From: Flavobacterium sp.
GTDB lineage: Bacteria; Bacteroidota; Bacteroidia; Flavobacteriales; Flavobacteriaceae
Assembly (NCBI RefSeq): GCF_024642105.1
Contig: NZ_JAHEBT010000008.1
Coordinates: forward strand, 1 to 44,593
Length of the DNA stretch: 44,593 nt
Direction: 5' to 3'
The notes beneath the pieces are model-generated. The model did not search any database and had not been told where the DNA came from. It saw nothing but the letters and a program-made list of their open reading frames with translations. The first letter of the stretch is position 1. Each line of letters starts with the position of its first letter. Positions 7,963 to 16,190 of the stretch are shown here, in pieces. A program made the position numbers and the translations under genes.

Positions 7963-7994
7963 AAAGCCTTACATAATTGTGAGGCTTTTTTTTT
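7963..7994 (+). terminator. Terminator after scaffold genes
   Basis: AAAGCCT at 7963-7969 pairs with AGGCTTT at 7982-7988, and nine T run to 7994. It starts five bases after the preceding stop codon. Confidence 0.85.
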
Positions 7995-7996
7995 AT

Positions 7997-8004
7997 TATA
8001 TTTG
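7997..8004 (+). promoter_or_regulatory. Promoter between two terminators
   Basis: TATATTTG fits the -7 consensus and lies directly after one terminator. A second terminator ends at 8069, so a transcript from here would be only about 60 nt. Confidence 0.55.
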
Positions 8005-8040
8005 TATTTCCATTCTTTCTATAACATTTTTTTTGATTAA

Positions 8041-8069
8041 CCTACAAAATCTATTTTTGTAGGTTTTTT
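8041..8069 (+). terminator. Second terminator ahead of capsid gene
   Basis: CCTACAAAA at 8041-8049 pairs with TTTTGTAGG at 8055-8063, and six T follow. Together with the terminator at 7963 it insulates the capsid gene from upstream transcription. Confidence 0.85.
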
Positions 8070-8090
8070 ATTTTGCATTAATTATTTTTG

Positions 8091-8098
8091 TATATTTG
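8091..8098 (+). promoter_or_regulatory. Promoter of major capsid gene
   Basis: TATATTTG lies 91 bases before the capsid start codon. The gene has its own insulated promoter and a long AT-rich leader, consistent with high expression. Confidence 0.75.
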
Positions 8099-8188
8099 CT
8101 GACAATGGCGGTATGCTACAAAGAAATTAGTCGGTATGACAACAAAAAATAGTAAAAAATATAATTAACTTTTTAAAATTACAAAATT

Positions 8189-9214
8189 ATGGCGAATCGT
8201 GCCTCTTCAAATTTGGTTAAGGCTCAAGCTAGACTGCTTGGTGCTTTTCAATCATCTGAATTAAGATTCAGATACCCAGCTACTTATTTAGCTCTTAAAG
8301 CAATGTCTCCAGTTATGTTCCCTAATTACTCTGAATTGAGATTAAGAGAAGATAGAACTGTTGAAACTAACTTCGCTGCTCGTTCATCTCGTGCATTAGG
8401 AAGTGCAAGAACTCATAACCATACTGGTGTTAAAGGAGATACTGCAATTCTTACTCCAACTTGGGCAAGCTATACAGACAAATTTAATATGTCTTTGAAA
8501 CAAGCTGACAAATCTTTGTATAATGCTGATGAGCAAATGTTTCAAGAAATTTCTAATGTAGTTGCTAACTTTATGGAAGGTTATGAAACTGCTGCTACAG
8601 CTTACTTGTTTAACAACCGTTCAGGAGTTTCTGCTGCTACAGCTTATGGAACTTTTGATGCTACAAATGATACTTTTGAAATTGGAGAAGCTAATCAAGA
8701 TACAGCTATTCAAATTACTAAAATTGCAATGGATGCTAACAAATATGTTGGCGCTATGAAAGTTTTCTGTGATTCAGTTTCATTTGCTAAGTTTGAAAAA
8801 CAAGCTGCTCAAGGTGTTTCTAATGCTACTAATTTATCTTTCCAATTTAATGGTGTAACTTTTGTTCACTCTGTAGAATTAGGTGCTTTAGCTGTTGCTT
8901 TGGATGCAACTTACACTAAAGGATTTTGGATTGTAGTTCCTGATGGAACTGTAGCTACATTGCCTTGGATTCCAAAACAAAATAGAGAAGGTGTTGTAAC
9001 TACTGTTGCTAATTATTCTAGCTTGTTAAACCCAGTTGATGCTGAGTCTTATGCTGTACATACTTATGAAGTAGGTGCTGATGATTCTGCTAATAATGGT
9101 TATACTCAAGACGTAGTTACTCAATATGAAGTATCTCAAGATTTAGCTTTCGTTAAAGCTCCTTTAACTGCTGCTGGAGAAACTACTATTCAAGCGTTTG
9201 CAATCGTAGCATAA
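8189..9214 (+). CDS. Major capsid protein
   Basis: The 341-residue product is the likely shell subunit. It is rich in Ala, Thr and Phe, begins MANRASSNLVKAQARLLGAF, and has the repetitive codon choice of a highly expressed gene (GCT, ACT, GTT). It follows the scaffold-like gene, is insulated by two terminators and has its own promoter. The length is typical for HK97-fold capsids. No propeptide boundary or protease target is obvious. Confidence 0.85.
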   Translation: MANRASSNLVKAQARLLGAFQSSELRFRYPATYLALKAMSPVMFPNYSELRLREDRTVETNFAARSSRALGSARTHNHTGVKGDTAILTPTWASYTDKFNMSLKQADKSLYNADEQMFQEISNVVANFMEGYETAATAYLFNNRSGVSAATAYGTFDATNDTFEIGEANQDTAIQITKIAMDANKYVGAMKVFCDSVSFAKFEKQAAQGVSNATNLSFQFNGVTFVHSVELGALAVALDATYTKGFWIVVPDGTVATLPWIPKQNREGVVTTVANYSSLLNPVDAESYAVHTYEVGADDSANNGYTQDVVTQYEVSQDLAFVKAPLTAAGETTIQAFAIVA

Positions 9215-9217
9215 TAA

Positions 9218-10291
9218 ATGGTTAATATCAATAAAATACAAACAGCTTTGTTAGGTGTTGTAGGGTTTAAACAACCTTACAACCCTAACTATGCTATTGT
9301 AGATAGTGCGAATCAATTAAGTAGCTCAGGGTACTTTGTAACGGATAATCCGTATGCAAAGATTGAGTATATAAAAGATAATCAAGATTATTTGCAAATA
9401 AGTAATACTGATTTCAATCTTTTTCTTAAAGATTTAAAGAAATCTGCAATTTCAAATGTATGTAATCAAGTTTTTAATGAATTTGATTTTATTGATAGAA
9501 CTTTACTTTACAAAAATGCTTCTAATAAAGAACATTTAGAGACTGTACAAGATGCGTTTGTAGGTTATAGAATTAGAGTAACTAAAGATAATGATGTTGC
9601 ATTCAAAATTAATCGAGTTTTACTTGATTTTCAAGGTGGAGGAGATATTGAATTATTTCTTTGGAATACAGCTAAAAAAGCTGCTATATTCTCTAAGATA
9701 ATTACTATAACTACAGATCATCAAGAAGAAATTCTTGATTGGGCAATTGATAACTCTGGTTCTACTTATAAGGGAGAATACTATTTAGGATATAATACAG
9801 CAACTACATTTACTACTCCATTTAAAAGAGATTGGAATGCAGGTAATGTATTGAGTCATCCTACTAATTTAGAGATTTATCCTATTAAAGTTTTAGGGCA
9901 TAATACTGATTTGTTATTTGATTTAACAAAGATTCAAGGAATGGGCGAATCAAATGGTCTTAACTTTGATATTACAGTATATGATGACTATACTGATTTT
10001 GTGATTAATAATAAAATGTTATTTGCAAGAGCAATTCAATTAGATGCAATTATCAATTGTATTCAATTGTATTTATCATCTTTGAGAAGTAATTCAAACC
10101 AGGCTCACTCTGCTCAATTGTATGAAAAAATTATGATTGAATTAGAAGGAACATCTGCTGGAAGTATCGTAAATGTAGTTGGATTAAAAAATCAATTAGT
10201 TGGCGAAATTGCTACTATCAGAAGTGAAATTCAAAAGATGAGAATGGGATTTAAAAAAGCGAATCAAATTTTAGTATCAACATTACTATAA
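9218..10291 (+). CDS. Structural protein of head-tail region
   Basis: The 357-residue product follows the capsid gene by three bases and overlaps the next start codon. It has a beta-rich middle (residues about 110-230) and a helical C-terminus (QLVGEIATIRSEIQKMRMG). No motif is diagnostic. Position suggests a minor capsid, decoration or neck protein. Confidence 0.65.
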   Translation: MVNINKIQTALLGVVGFKQPYNPNYAIVDSANQLSSSGYFVTDNPYAKIEYIKDNQDYLQISNTDFNLFLKDLKKSAISNVCNQVFNEFDFIDRTLLYKNASNKEHLETVQDAFVGYRIRVTKDNDVAFKINRVLLDFQGGGDIELFLWNTAKKAAIFSKIITITTDHQEEILDWAIDNSGSTYKGEYYLGYNTATTFTTPFKRDWNAGNVLSHPTNLEIYPIKVLGHNTDLLFDLTKIQGMGESNGLNFDITVYDDYTDFVINNKMLFARAIQLDAIINCIQLYLSSLRSNSNQAHSAQLYEKIMIELEGTSAGSIVNVVGLKNQLVGEIATIRSEIQKMRMGFKKANQILVSTLL

Positions 10292-10830
10292 TGGCAAATA
10301 ATTTAAAGATAAACCCAATAGGCTTAGATGCAGTAATAGCTAAAATACAAGTAAAATTGTATAATAAGCTAACTACTTTATGGGGAGTAACTTTAGATGG
10401 TTATCCAAGATGTTATGAAATTAAAAGAGATAAAAAAACAACTATCGAGCATTTTGTAAATGCTAATGACTATGTTTCTTTAATTCACGTTGATAATAAT
10501 AAATTCTTTTTTTTAAATAAAAAAGATTACAAACAAAATAGTAATAGAGCTTTTGATACTGAAGTAGAATTATATTTTATTTTAAATGTAAAAGAGTGTA
10601 AGGGTTCTATCAATCATCGTGCAGATGAGGAGGTTAGATTAGATGTAATGAATATTTTATCTACAATTGGAAATATAGGAATTGATACTGTAATTTCTAC
10701 TGGTATAGAGAGTGTTTTCAAAGGATATGATTATCGATTTACTGATGATATGCAACCATACCATTGTTTTAAAATAACAATGTCTGTGAATGATTTTAAA
10801 CTAAATCAAACAAACTGTAATGGCGAGTAA
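10291..10830 (+). CDS. Probable head-tail connector or tail completion protein
   Basis: This 179-residue product has short helices followed by mixed strands (FDTEVELYFILNV, DEEVRLDVMNIL). Its size and place between the capsid and tail-tube genes are typical of stoppers or tail-terminator proteins. The call rests on synteny only. It overlaps the next gene by eleven bases. Confidence 0.5.
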   Translation: MANNLKINPIGLDAVIAKIQVKLYNKLTTLWGVTLDGYPRCYEIKRDKKTTIEHFVNANDYVSLIHVDNNKFFFLNKKDYKQNSNRAFDTEVELYFILNVKECKGSINHRADEEVRLDVMNILSTIGNIGIDTVISTGIESVFKGYDYRFTDDMQPYHCFKITMSVNDFKLNQTNCNGE

Positions 10831-11062
10831 AAAAAGAAAAACTAATGTTGAAGAGCTAAGCTCTAACATTAAACTTGAAGTAACTGAAAATACAATAGTA
10901 GGAATGGGAGATCCTAATCCTAGTTTTAAATTAGAAGTTAAACAAGAGTTCAGTATATTGAAATCATTTACCTTAGATAAGCATTATCATATAGGAGATA
11001 TAATTTTATTATCTGACAAAAGAGTAATTAAAGAATTAAAAATAAATAAATACATTAAATAA
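10820..11062 (+). CDS. Small structural-module protein
   Basis: The 80-residue product has a basic start (MASKKRKTN) and alternating strands later. It sits in the connector cluster just before the tail tube gene. Function unknown. Confidence 0.6.
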   Translation: MASKKRKTNVEELSSNIKLEVTENTIVGMGDPNPSFKLEVKQEFSILKSFTLDKHYHIGDIILLSDKRVIKELKINKYIK

Positions 11063-11064
11063 AG

Positions 11065-11991
11065 ATGGCATTAATAGACCAATTAAACGTAGTAGCTTGT
11101 TCTCAAGGAGATTTGTTAGGAACTGGTATGGAAGGTTGTACTTTTGACTGGAATAGAGTAGCAACAATTGAATTGTCTCCAAGAGGTTATGCTTACACTG
11201 CTGAGCAAAACTTAGCTAACATTAAAGAAGGACAACAAAAAGGAGACTTGATTATCTTACAAGGTATCAAATCTTTTGCTTTAGTTCCTGTAGATCCAAA
11301 TATCAATACTGCTGATGGTTCAGGTTATAAAACTGTAACTGGAGAGATGCCGTATGAGTATGATGTAATGTTTGATAACAATGGTGTAAACTATTGGAAA
11401 GCATTGCGTATGTTAAACTCAAAAGACCGTTATAATGTAGCTTTTTATGATATTGAAGGTAATAAAATCTTCACTCAAAATAAAGCTGGAGTTGTAAAAG
11501 GATTTGGAGTAAAAATGTTGTTCGTAGGACAATATAAAGGTAAAGAAGGAAATAATCCTGCTGAGGTTAAAATGCAATTGCAGTTAGCTGATTTTTCAGA
11601 AATGGAAAGACAGTCTTGGATTTCTGGAGACACTTTAGATTTCTCTGCTGAAAGTGACTTAGAAGGTGTTAATGATGTTAACCTAATCGCTAGTCCTTTA
11701 GCTATTGGAGCAACTGAATTAGTGGTTTCTGCTTTATTGTTAGATAAATCTCACTTTGTTGATGGATTATTAGCATCTAATTTTATCGTTAAGAAAAATA
11801 ATGTAGCAGTTGCTATTTCTGGAGCTGTAGCTGATTCTAACGCTAAGACTTATACGCTTACTATTCCAGCGGCTGAAGCTGCTACATATACTGTAAGTAC
11901 TTGGGATGCTACTTTAAGCACTCCAATTATTTTAAGTGCTGGAAGTGGATTGCTTTACAAATCTAATATCGCTACCGTAATCGGAGACTAA
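11065..11991 (+). CDS. Probable major tail tube protein
   Basis: The 308-residue product starts MALIDQLNVVACSQGDLLGTG. Residues 1-200 look like a tail-tube beta-sandwich. The remaining residues are Ala/Ser/Thr-rich strands that resemble an added immunoglobulin-like domain. Position upstream of the tape measure, codon use like the capsid gene, and a strong terminator after it all support an abundant tail protein. Confidence 0.7.
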   Translation: MALIDQLNVVACSQGDLLGTGMEGCTFDWNRVATIELSPRGYAYTAEQNLANIKEGQQKGDLIILQGIKSFALVPVDPNINTADGSGYKTVTGEMPYEYDVMFDNNGVNYWKALRMLNSKDRYNVAFYDIEGNKIFTQNKAGVVKGFGVKMLFVGQYKGKEGNNPAEVKMQLQLADFSEMERQSWISGDTLDFSAESDLEGVNDVNLIASPLAIGATELVVSALLLDKSHFVDGLLASNFIVKKNNVAVAISGAVADSNAKTYTLTIPAAEAATYTVSTWDATLSTPIILSAGSGLLYKSNIATVIGD

Positions 11992-12010
11992 TCAAATAGA
12001 TTAATAAACT

Positions 12011-12041
12011 AAAGACCGTAATATTCTTACGGTCTTTTTTT
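12011..12041 (+). terminator. Terminator after tail tube gene
   Basis: AAAGACCGTAA at 12011-12021 pairs perfectly with TTACGGTCTTT at 12027-12037 around a TATTC loop, followed by more T. The next promoter begins two bases later. Confidence 0.9.
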
Positions 12042-12042
12042 A

Positions 12043-12050
12043 TATCTTTG
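12043..12050 (+). promoter_or_regulatory. Promoter giving a leaderless or near-leaderless mRNA
   Basis: TATCTTTG ends six bases before the ATG at 12056. With the usual distance from this element to the transcription start, the mRNA would begin at or within a few bases of the start codon. Confidence 0.7.
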
Positions 12051-12055
12051 TATTT

Positions 12056-12499
12056 ATGGCAGGCACTGTTAGTGATTATATGGAACGATTAATTCGAGTT
12101 CAATCTCAACTTGGGAATGAAGTCGATGATATTATTGTTAGTAAGGAAGAGCAGATATTAAATCTAAATAGAGAAGATCAATTATTTAACAAAGGAATTG
12201 ATATAAATGGTTCGTTATTAGGTAAATATAGAAATACATTAAATGGAAGTGGAAGAGGTTATCCTAAAACAGCTGGAGACCCATTTAATTTTTATGATAC
12301 TGGAAGTTTATTTAGTAATTTTAGTTTATTATCACAAGGAAATGCTAATAAAGTAGTTATTAATAACTCAGATAGTAAGGTAAACTTACTAACTACTAAG
12401 TATGGAGATTTTATAGGGCTTACTGAAGAAAATAAATATAGATTGAATTACGAGATAATATATCCTGAATTAATGGCATTTATAAAACAATACTTATAG
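12056..12499 (+). CDS. Hypothetical tail-module protein
   Basis: The 147-residue product begins MAGTVSDYMERLIRVQSQLG and contains FNFYDTGSLFSNFSL and a KYGDFIGL segment. It lies between the tail tube and the tape measure with its own promoter. Similar unknowns occupy this place in Bacteroidota phages. It may be a minor tail or virion morphogenesis protein; no enzymatic motif is visible. Confidence 0.65.
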   Translation: MAGTVSDYMERLIRVQSQLGNEVDDIIVSKEEQILNLNREDQLFNKGIDINGSLLGKYRNTLNGSGRGYPKTAGDPFNFYDTGSLFSNFSLLSQGNANKVVINNSDSKVNLLTTKYGDFIGLTEENKYRLNYEIIYPELMAFIKQYL

Positions 12500-12501
12500 A
12501 A

Positions 12502-13143
12502 ATGGGAGTACCTTATAAAAACGGAAAAGAAACAATTGAATACTACGAAAGTATTAAAGAATTAATATTATGGTCTTGGGATAGATATTTAGCTACAAAA
12601 GATAATAATTTTTTTATAGTTGGATATGATGGAAGGCAGCCTAAAATAATTAATGAAAAATTAATTTCCTTAGAAAAACAACTTCAAGATGAGTATTTTA
12701 TAGAAGTTGATGATAGAGATTTTAATAAGAAGATAGAGAAGTGGATGAAGATAGACAATCTTCAAACAAAATATACGGTAATTAATATGATGCTTGATAG
12801 AATGTGGATAGGATTTCCTGATTCACAAATGGATATTAGAGCTGCCTATATTAATAAATTGAATAGATTAGGATTTAAAATGTCTCTTATTAATACTGCT
12901 ATTGGAGATGCTGAAGAAATACTTCGCATTAGAGAGGAATTGAAAGGCATTATAACACAAATAAAAATAATTAAGGATGAACTAAAGACAGATGCAGTTG
13001 TAGAGCATAGAAGCCTTAATTTACAGCTTAAAATTATGTCTAAAGCAATGGAGTTTGGGTTTCAATTAAATCCTAAGGAATTAACTGTTTCTGAATGGAT
13101 TGAATTATGTAAAGAACTTAAAACTTTATCGCAAAAGAATTAA
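12502..13143 (+). CDS. Hypothetical protein before tape measure, possible assembly chaperone
   Basis: This 213-residue, largely helical protein lies where many siphoviruses carry tail assembly chaperones. I see no slippery site joining it to the preceding gene, so the usual frameshifted chaperone pair is not evident. Function is inferred from position only. Confidence 0.6.
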   Translation: MGVPYKNGKETIEYYESIKELILWSWDRYLATKDNNFFIVGYDGRQPKIINEKLISLEKQLQDEYFIEVDDRDFNKKIEKWMKIDNLQTKYTVINMMLDRMWIGFPDSQMDIRAAYINKLNRLGFKMSLINTAIGDAEEILRIREELKGIITQIKIIKDELKTDAVVEHRSLNLQLKIMSKAMEFGFQLNPKELTVSEWIELCKELKTLSQKN

Positions 13144-13152
13144 AATAATCAC

Positions 13153-13160
13153 TACATTTG
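13153..13160 (+). promoter_or_regulatory. Promoter upstream of a leader terminator
   Basis: TACATTTG fits TAnnTTTG. A transcript from here would meet a strong hairpin ending at 13216, before the tape measure start codon at 13230. Confidence 0.6.
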
Positions 13161-13182
13161 TAATGTTAAAGGATTAACACTC

Positions 13183-13216
13183 GGGGATTGATGTAATATA
13201 CGTCAATCCCCTTTTT
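13183..13216 (+). terminator. Terminator or attenuator in tape-measure leader
   Basis: GGGGATTGA at 13183-13191 pairs with TCAATCCCC at 13203-13211, and five T follow. It lies between the promoter at 13153 and the tape measure gene, so it could attenuate that gene, end upstream transcripts or define a short RNA. Confidence 0.75.
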
Positions 13217-13229
13217 AAATTAAAAGATT

Positions 13230-16187
13230 ATGGCAGATAATAGTATAGATTTAGTAGTAAGTAAGGTTGCCTTTGAGCAACTTGATAGATTACTTAACGA
13301 GATAAAATTAGCAGATGCAGCAATTACAGCATTAAATGAAAATGCAGGAAAGGCTAAAGCTACTCCAAGTGGTGCTGAAGGTAATGCTGCTGCAAATGCT
13401 GCACTCGTTGCTCAAATGAAAGCACTTACTGCTGAGATTGATAAGCAAGCAGCTCAAATTCAGAAATTATCAGAAGCTAAAAAGGCATACAATAGAGAAG
13501 TAACTCAAGATTCCGTAAATCAAACTATAAAAAATCAAAAACTAAGAGAGGAATTTAAAGCTACTAGTGACCAAATTGATAACTATCAAAGACTTGATGC
13601 TGCTTATAAAAAAGCAGTAAAATCAGCTCAAGATTTAGGAGCGCAATATGGAGCTAATAGTAAGCAATTTTTGACTGCTGCTAACGCTGCTAAAGAACTC
13701 GATAGCAAATTAAAGGCTATTGACGGGGCTGTTGGTAAATATGGAAGAAATGTAGGTAATTATGCTAGTGGATGGAATGGATTAGCTAACTCAGTTAATC
13801 AATTAACTCGTGAAGCTCCTGCGTTTGCAAATAGTTTGAATACTGGGTTTATGGCATTATCTAATAATATTCCTATATTAGCTGATGAAATTAATAATTT
13901 AAAAATAAAAAATGAAGAGTTAGCAGCGAGTGGTAAACCCACGTTATCTGTTACTCAATCTCTTATAAGCGCATTTTTCAGTTGGCAAACCGCTCTTTCC
14001 GTTGGTGTTACTTTATTAACTGTTTATGGCGGTAAATTATTAGAATATATTTTTAACACTAATGGTGCTAAAGAATCTACAGACAGATTAACAAAATCGT
14101 TAAAAGATAAAGAAGACCAATTAACTAAAAATATTAAACAAATAGAATATGAGGGAGAAATAGACCTTCAGATTGCTAGAAAAAGAGGTGCGTCTGATAA
14201 AGAATTATTAGATATAAAAAGAAAAACTGGTGTTCAATTAGTGAATGAATACGAAAAGAATTATGATGAAATAATTAAAAAAATTGATTCTTTTGATAGA
14301 TATGAAGCATTAAGAGCTGAAGATAAAGGAAAAGCTCTTTTATTTTTACAAAAAAAATATAATGGAGATATAGTAAAGGCTAGAGATGAATATATTAGAC
14401 GTGAAAAAGCTTATACTAAAGAAAATAGAGATTTATTAGTAGAAGAAAGAAAAAAATTATTAGAAAAACTTAAAAATCAAAATGATAAAAATATATTAGA
14501 TGAATTAACTAATGAAGCTGATTTAGCTAATAAGAAAACTAAAATAAGAAGAGAGAGATTAACTTTAGACTTTACTGAACAAAAGTCTTTAGCTGCCTTA
14601 CGAGTTGCTGAATATGAAAAAGAAAAGCAATTAATAGTTGATAAATTAAATGCGTATAAGATTTCTTCAGTAGAGAAATTAGCTTTAGAACAAGAGTTAC
14701 AAGATAAAACTTATGATGTTTTAGTAAAACAATTTGAAAAAGAAAAAATTATTGCGCAAGAAAGAGGAGATAAAGATAAAGAAAGAAATGATTTACAATT
14801 AAAAAATAGTCAAAAAACATCTAAGGATTATGCTTTACATAAATCAAATATTGCCGCAATTGATAATAGAGTCAATAATGAAATAGCTACTGCTCAAGCT
14901 AATCTTGATACTAAAAAAGAAACTCAAAATGCTGAGTCAGCTAAAAGAATTGCTGCTTTCAATGCTAAAATGAATGAGCAAAACTTAAATTTAAGAATTG
15001 CTTATTTAGATAAAGAAATTGCTGCTAATAAATTAATAATTGATGATGCTGTAAAAGGACAGCATCAAACTTTTGATGATAGACAAAAGGCTTTTAATAC
15101 TTATATGGTAGAAACTAAGTTGAAAATTGAAGCTGAAAAACAACTAAAATTAGCTCAAGCAACTGATCCTAAAGAAAGAGCAATAATTGAAGAGCATTAT
15201 AAAGCTATAGCAGCCGCTTTAGATAATATTAAATCTCCAGCTGATAATGCTAATGAAGCTATGAGACAATTAGCAATATCATTTGCTGAAACTTTCTCTT
15301 CTTCATCTATATCTCCTACTTTTTTAAAAATGTTTGAAGGAGATAATTCTTTATTTAAGAGAATACAAAAAGGTTCTGCATTTACTAAGGAGTCTTGGAT
15401 GGCAGATACTAATCAAATAATGGAGGCTACGCAAGAGATGTACAATTTTATATCAAATGCTTCTCAAGAAAATTTTAATGCAGAATATGCTCGTTTAGAA
15501 AAGCAAAAAGAAGTAGCTCTTACATTTACTGGAGATAGTGAAAGTGCCAAAGCTAAAGTTCAAGAGGATTATGATAAAAGAAGAAAACAAATAGCCGAAA
15601 GAGAATTTAAAGCCAAGAAACAACAATCTATGGTTAATATTGCTATTGATACTGCTCAAGCTATTATTGGAGCTATAGCTTTATCTCCTTTAACATTAGG
15701 TATGCCTTGGGCTGCGGCAATTGCTGCATTAGGTGCAGTTCAGTTAGGTGTCGTTGCGGCTCAGGAAATTCCTCAATATTTTGAAGGTACTGATAACCAT
15801 CCTGGAGGACTAGCCTTAATTAATGACGGCAAAGGAGCTAACTTTAAAGAGACGGTTGTAACTCCTGATGGTAAGGTAAGACAATTTAGCGGAAGAGATG
15901 TAGTAATTGATGCTCCTGCTGGAACACAAGTATTTACACACGACCAATGGAATAATGAATTGAATACAATGATGAGAGAGAAAGGTATTTCAATGTCTAA
16001 TTCATTCACTAGTAAAAGCGGTTTAACATATCAAGAAATGGACTCTATTATTGCTAAACATTTCTCTAAAATTACAACGCAATCGACTACTATAGATAAG
16101 AATGGTTTTAATACCTTTGTATCAAACGGAAATAGCAAAACAATTAGAAACCAATCTCGCTATTCGGGTACGGGATTTTCAGTATAA
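13230..16187 (+). CDS. Tail tape measure protein
   Basis: The 985-residue protein sets tail length by spanning the tube during assembly. It has long coiled-coil stretches (residues about 70-160 and 280-560), a hydrophobic pair of segments around 240-275 (SLISAFFSWQTALSVGVTLL), and another hydrophobic region near 805-850. The C-terminus has TDNHPGGLALINDGKG, a motif I know from tape measures of Bacteroidota phages. By the usual rule of about 1.5 angstrom per residue the tail would be near 150 nm. Confidence 0.9.
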   Translation: MADNSIDLVVSKVAFEQLDRLLNEIKLADAAITALNENAGKAKATPSGAEGNAAANAALVAQMKALTAEIDKQAAQIQKLSEAKKAYNREVTQDSVNQTIKNQKLREEFKATSDQIDNYQRLDAAYKKAVKSAQDLGAQYGANSKQFLTAANAAKELDSKLKAIDGAVGKYGRNVGNYASGWNGLANSVNQLTREAPAFANSLNTGFMALSNNIPILADEINNLKIKNEELAASGKPTLSVTQSLISAFFSWQTALSVGVTLLTVYGGKLLEYIFNTNGAKESTDRLTKSLKDKEDQLTKNIKQIEYEGEIDLQIARKRGASDKELLDIKRKTGVQLVNEYEKNYDEIIKKIDSFDRYEALRAEDKGKALLFLQKKYNGDIVKARDEYIRREKAYTKENRDLLVEERKKLLEKLKNQNDKNILDELTNEADLANKKTKIRRERLTLDFTEQKSLAALRVAEYEKEKQLIVDKLNAYKISSVEKLALEQELQDKTYDVLVKQFEKEKIIAQERGDKDKERNDLQLKNSQKTSKDYALHKSNIAAIDNRVNNEIATAQANLDTKKETQNAESAKRIAAFNAKMNEQNLNLRIAYLDKEIAANKLIIDDAVKGQHQTFDDRQKAFNTYMVETKLKIEAEKQLKLAQATDPKERAIIEEHYKAIAAALDNIKSPADNANEAMRQLAISFAETFSSSSISPTFLKMFEGDNSLFKRIQKGSAFTKESWMADTNQIMEATQEMYNFISNASQENFNAEYARLEKQKEVALTFTGDSESAKAKVQEDYDKRRKQIAEREFKAKKQQSMVNIAIDTAQAIIGAIALSPLTLGMPWAAAIAALGAVQLGVVAAQEIPQYFEGTDNHPGGLALINDGKGANFKETVVTPDGKVRQFSGRDVVIDAPAGTQVFTHDQWNNELNTMMREKGISMSNSFTSKSGLTYQEMDSIIAKHFSKITTQSTTIDKNGFNTFVSNGNSKTIRNQSRYSGTGFSV

Positions 16188-16190
16188 ACT

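Noticed and set aside
12056..13143. Programmed frameshift of tail assembly chaperones
   Set aside because: The two genes are separated by a normal stop and a fresh ATG, and no slippery heptamer is evident at the junction.
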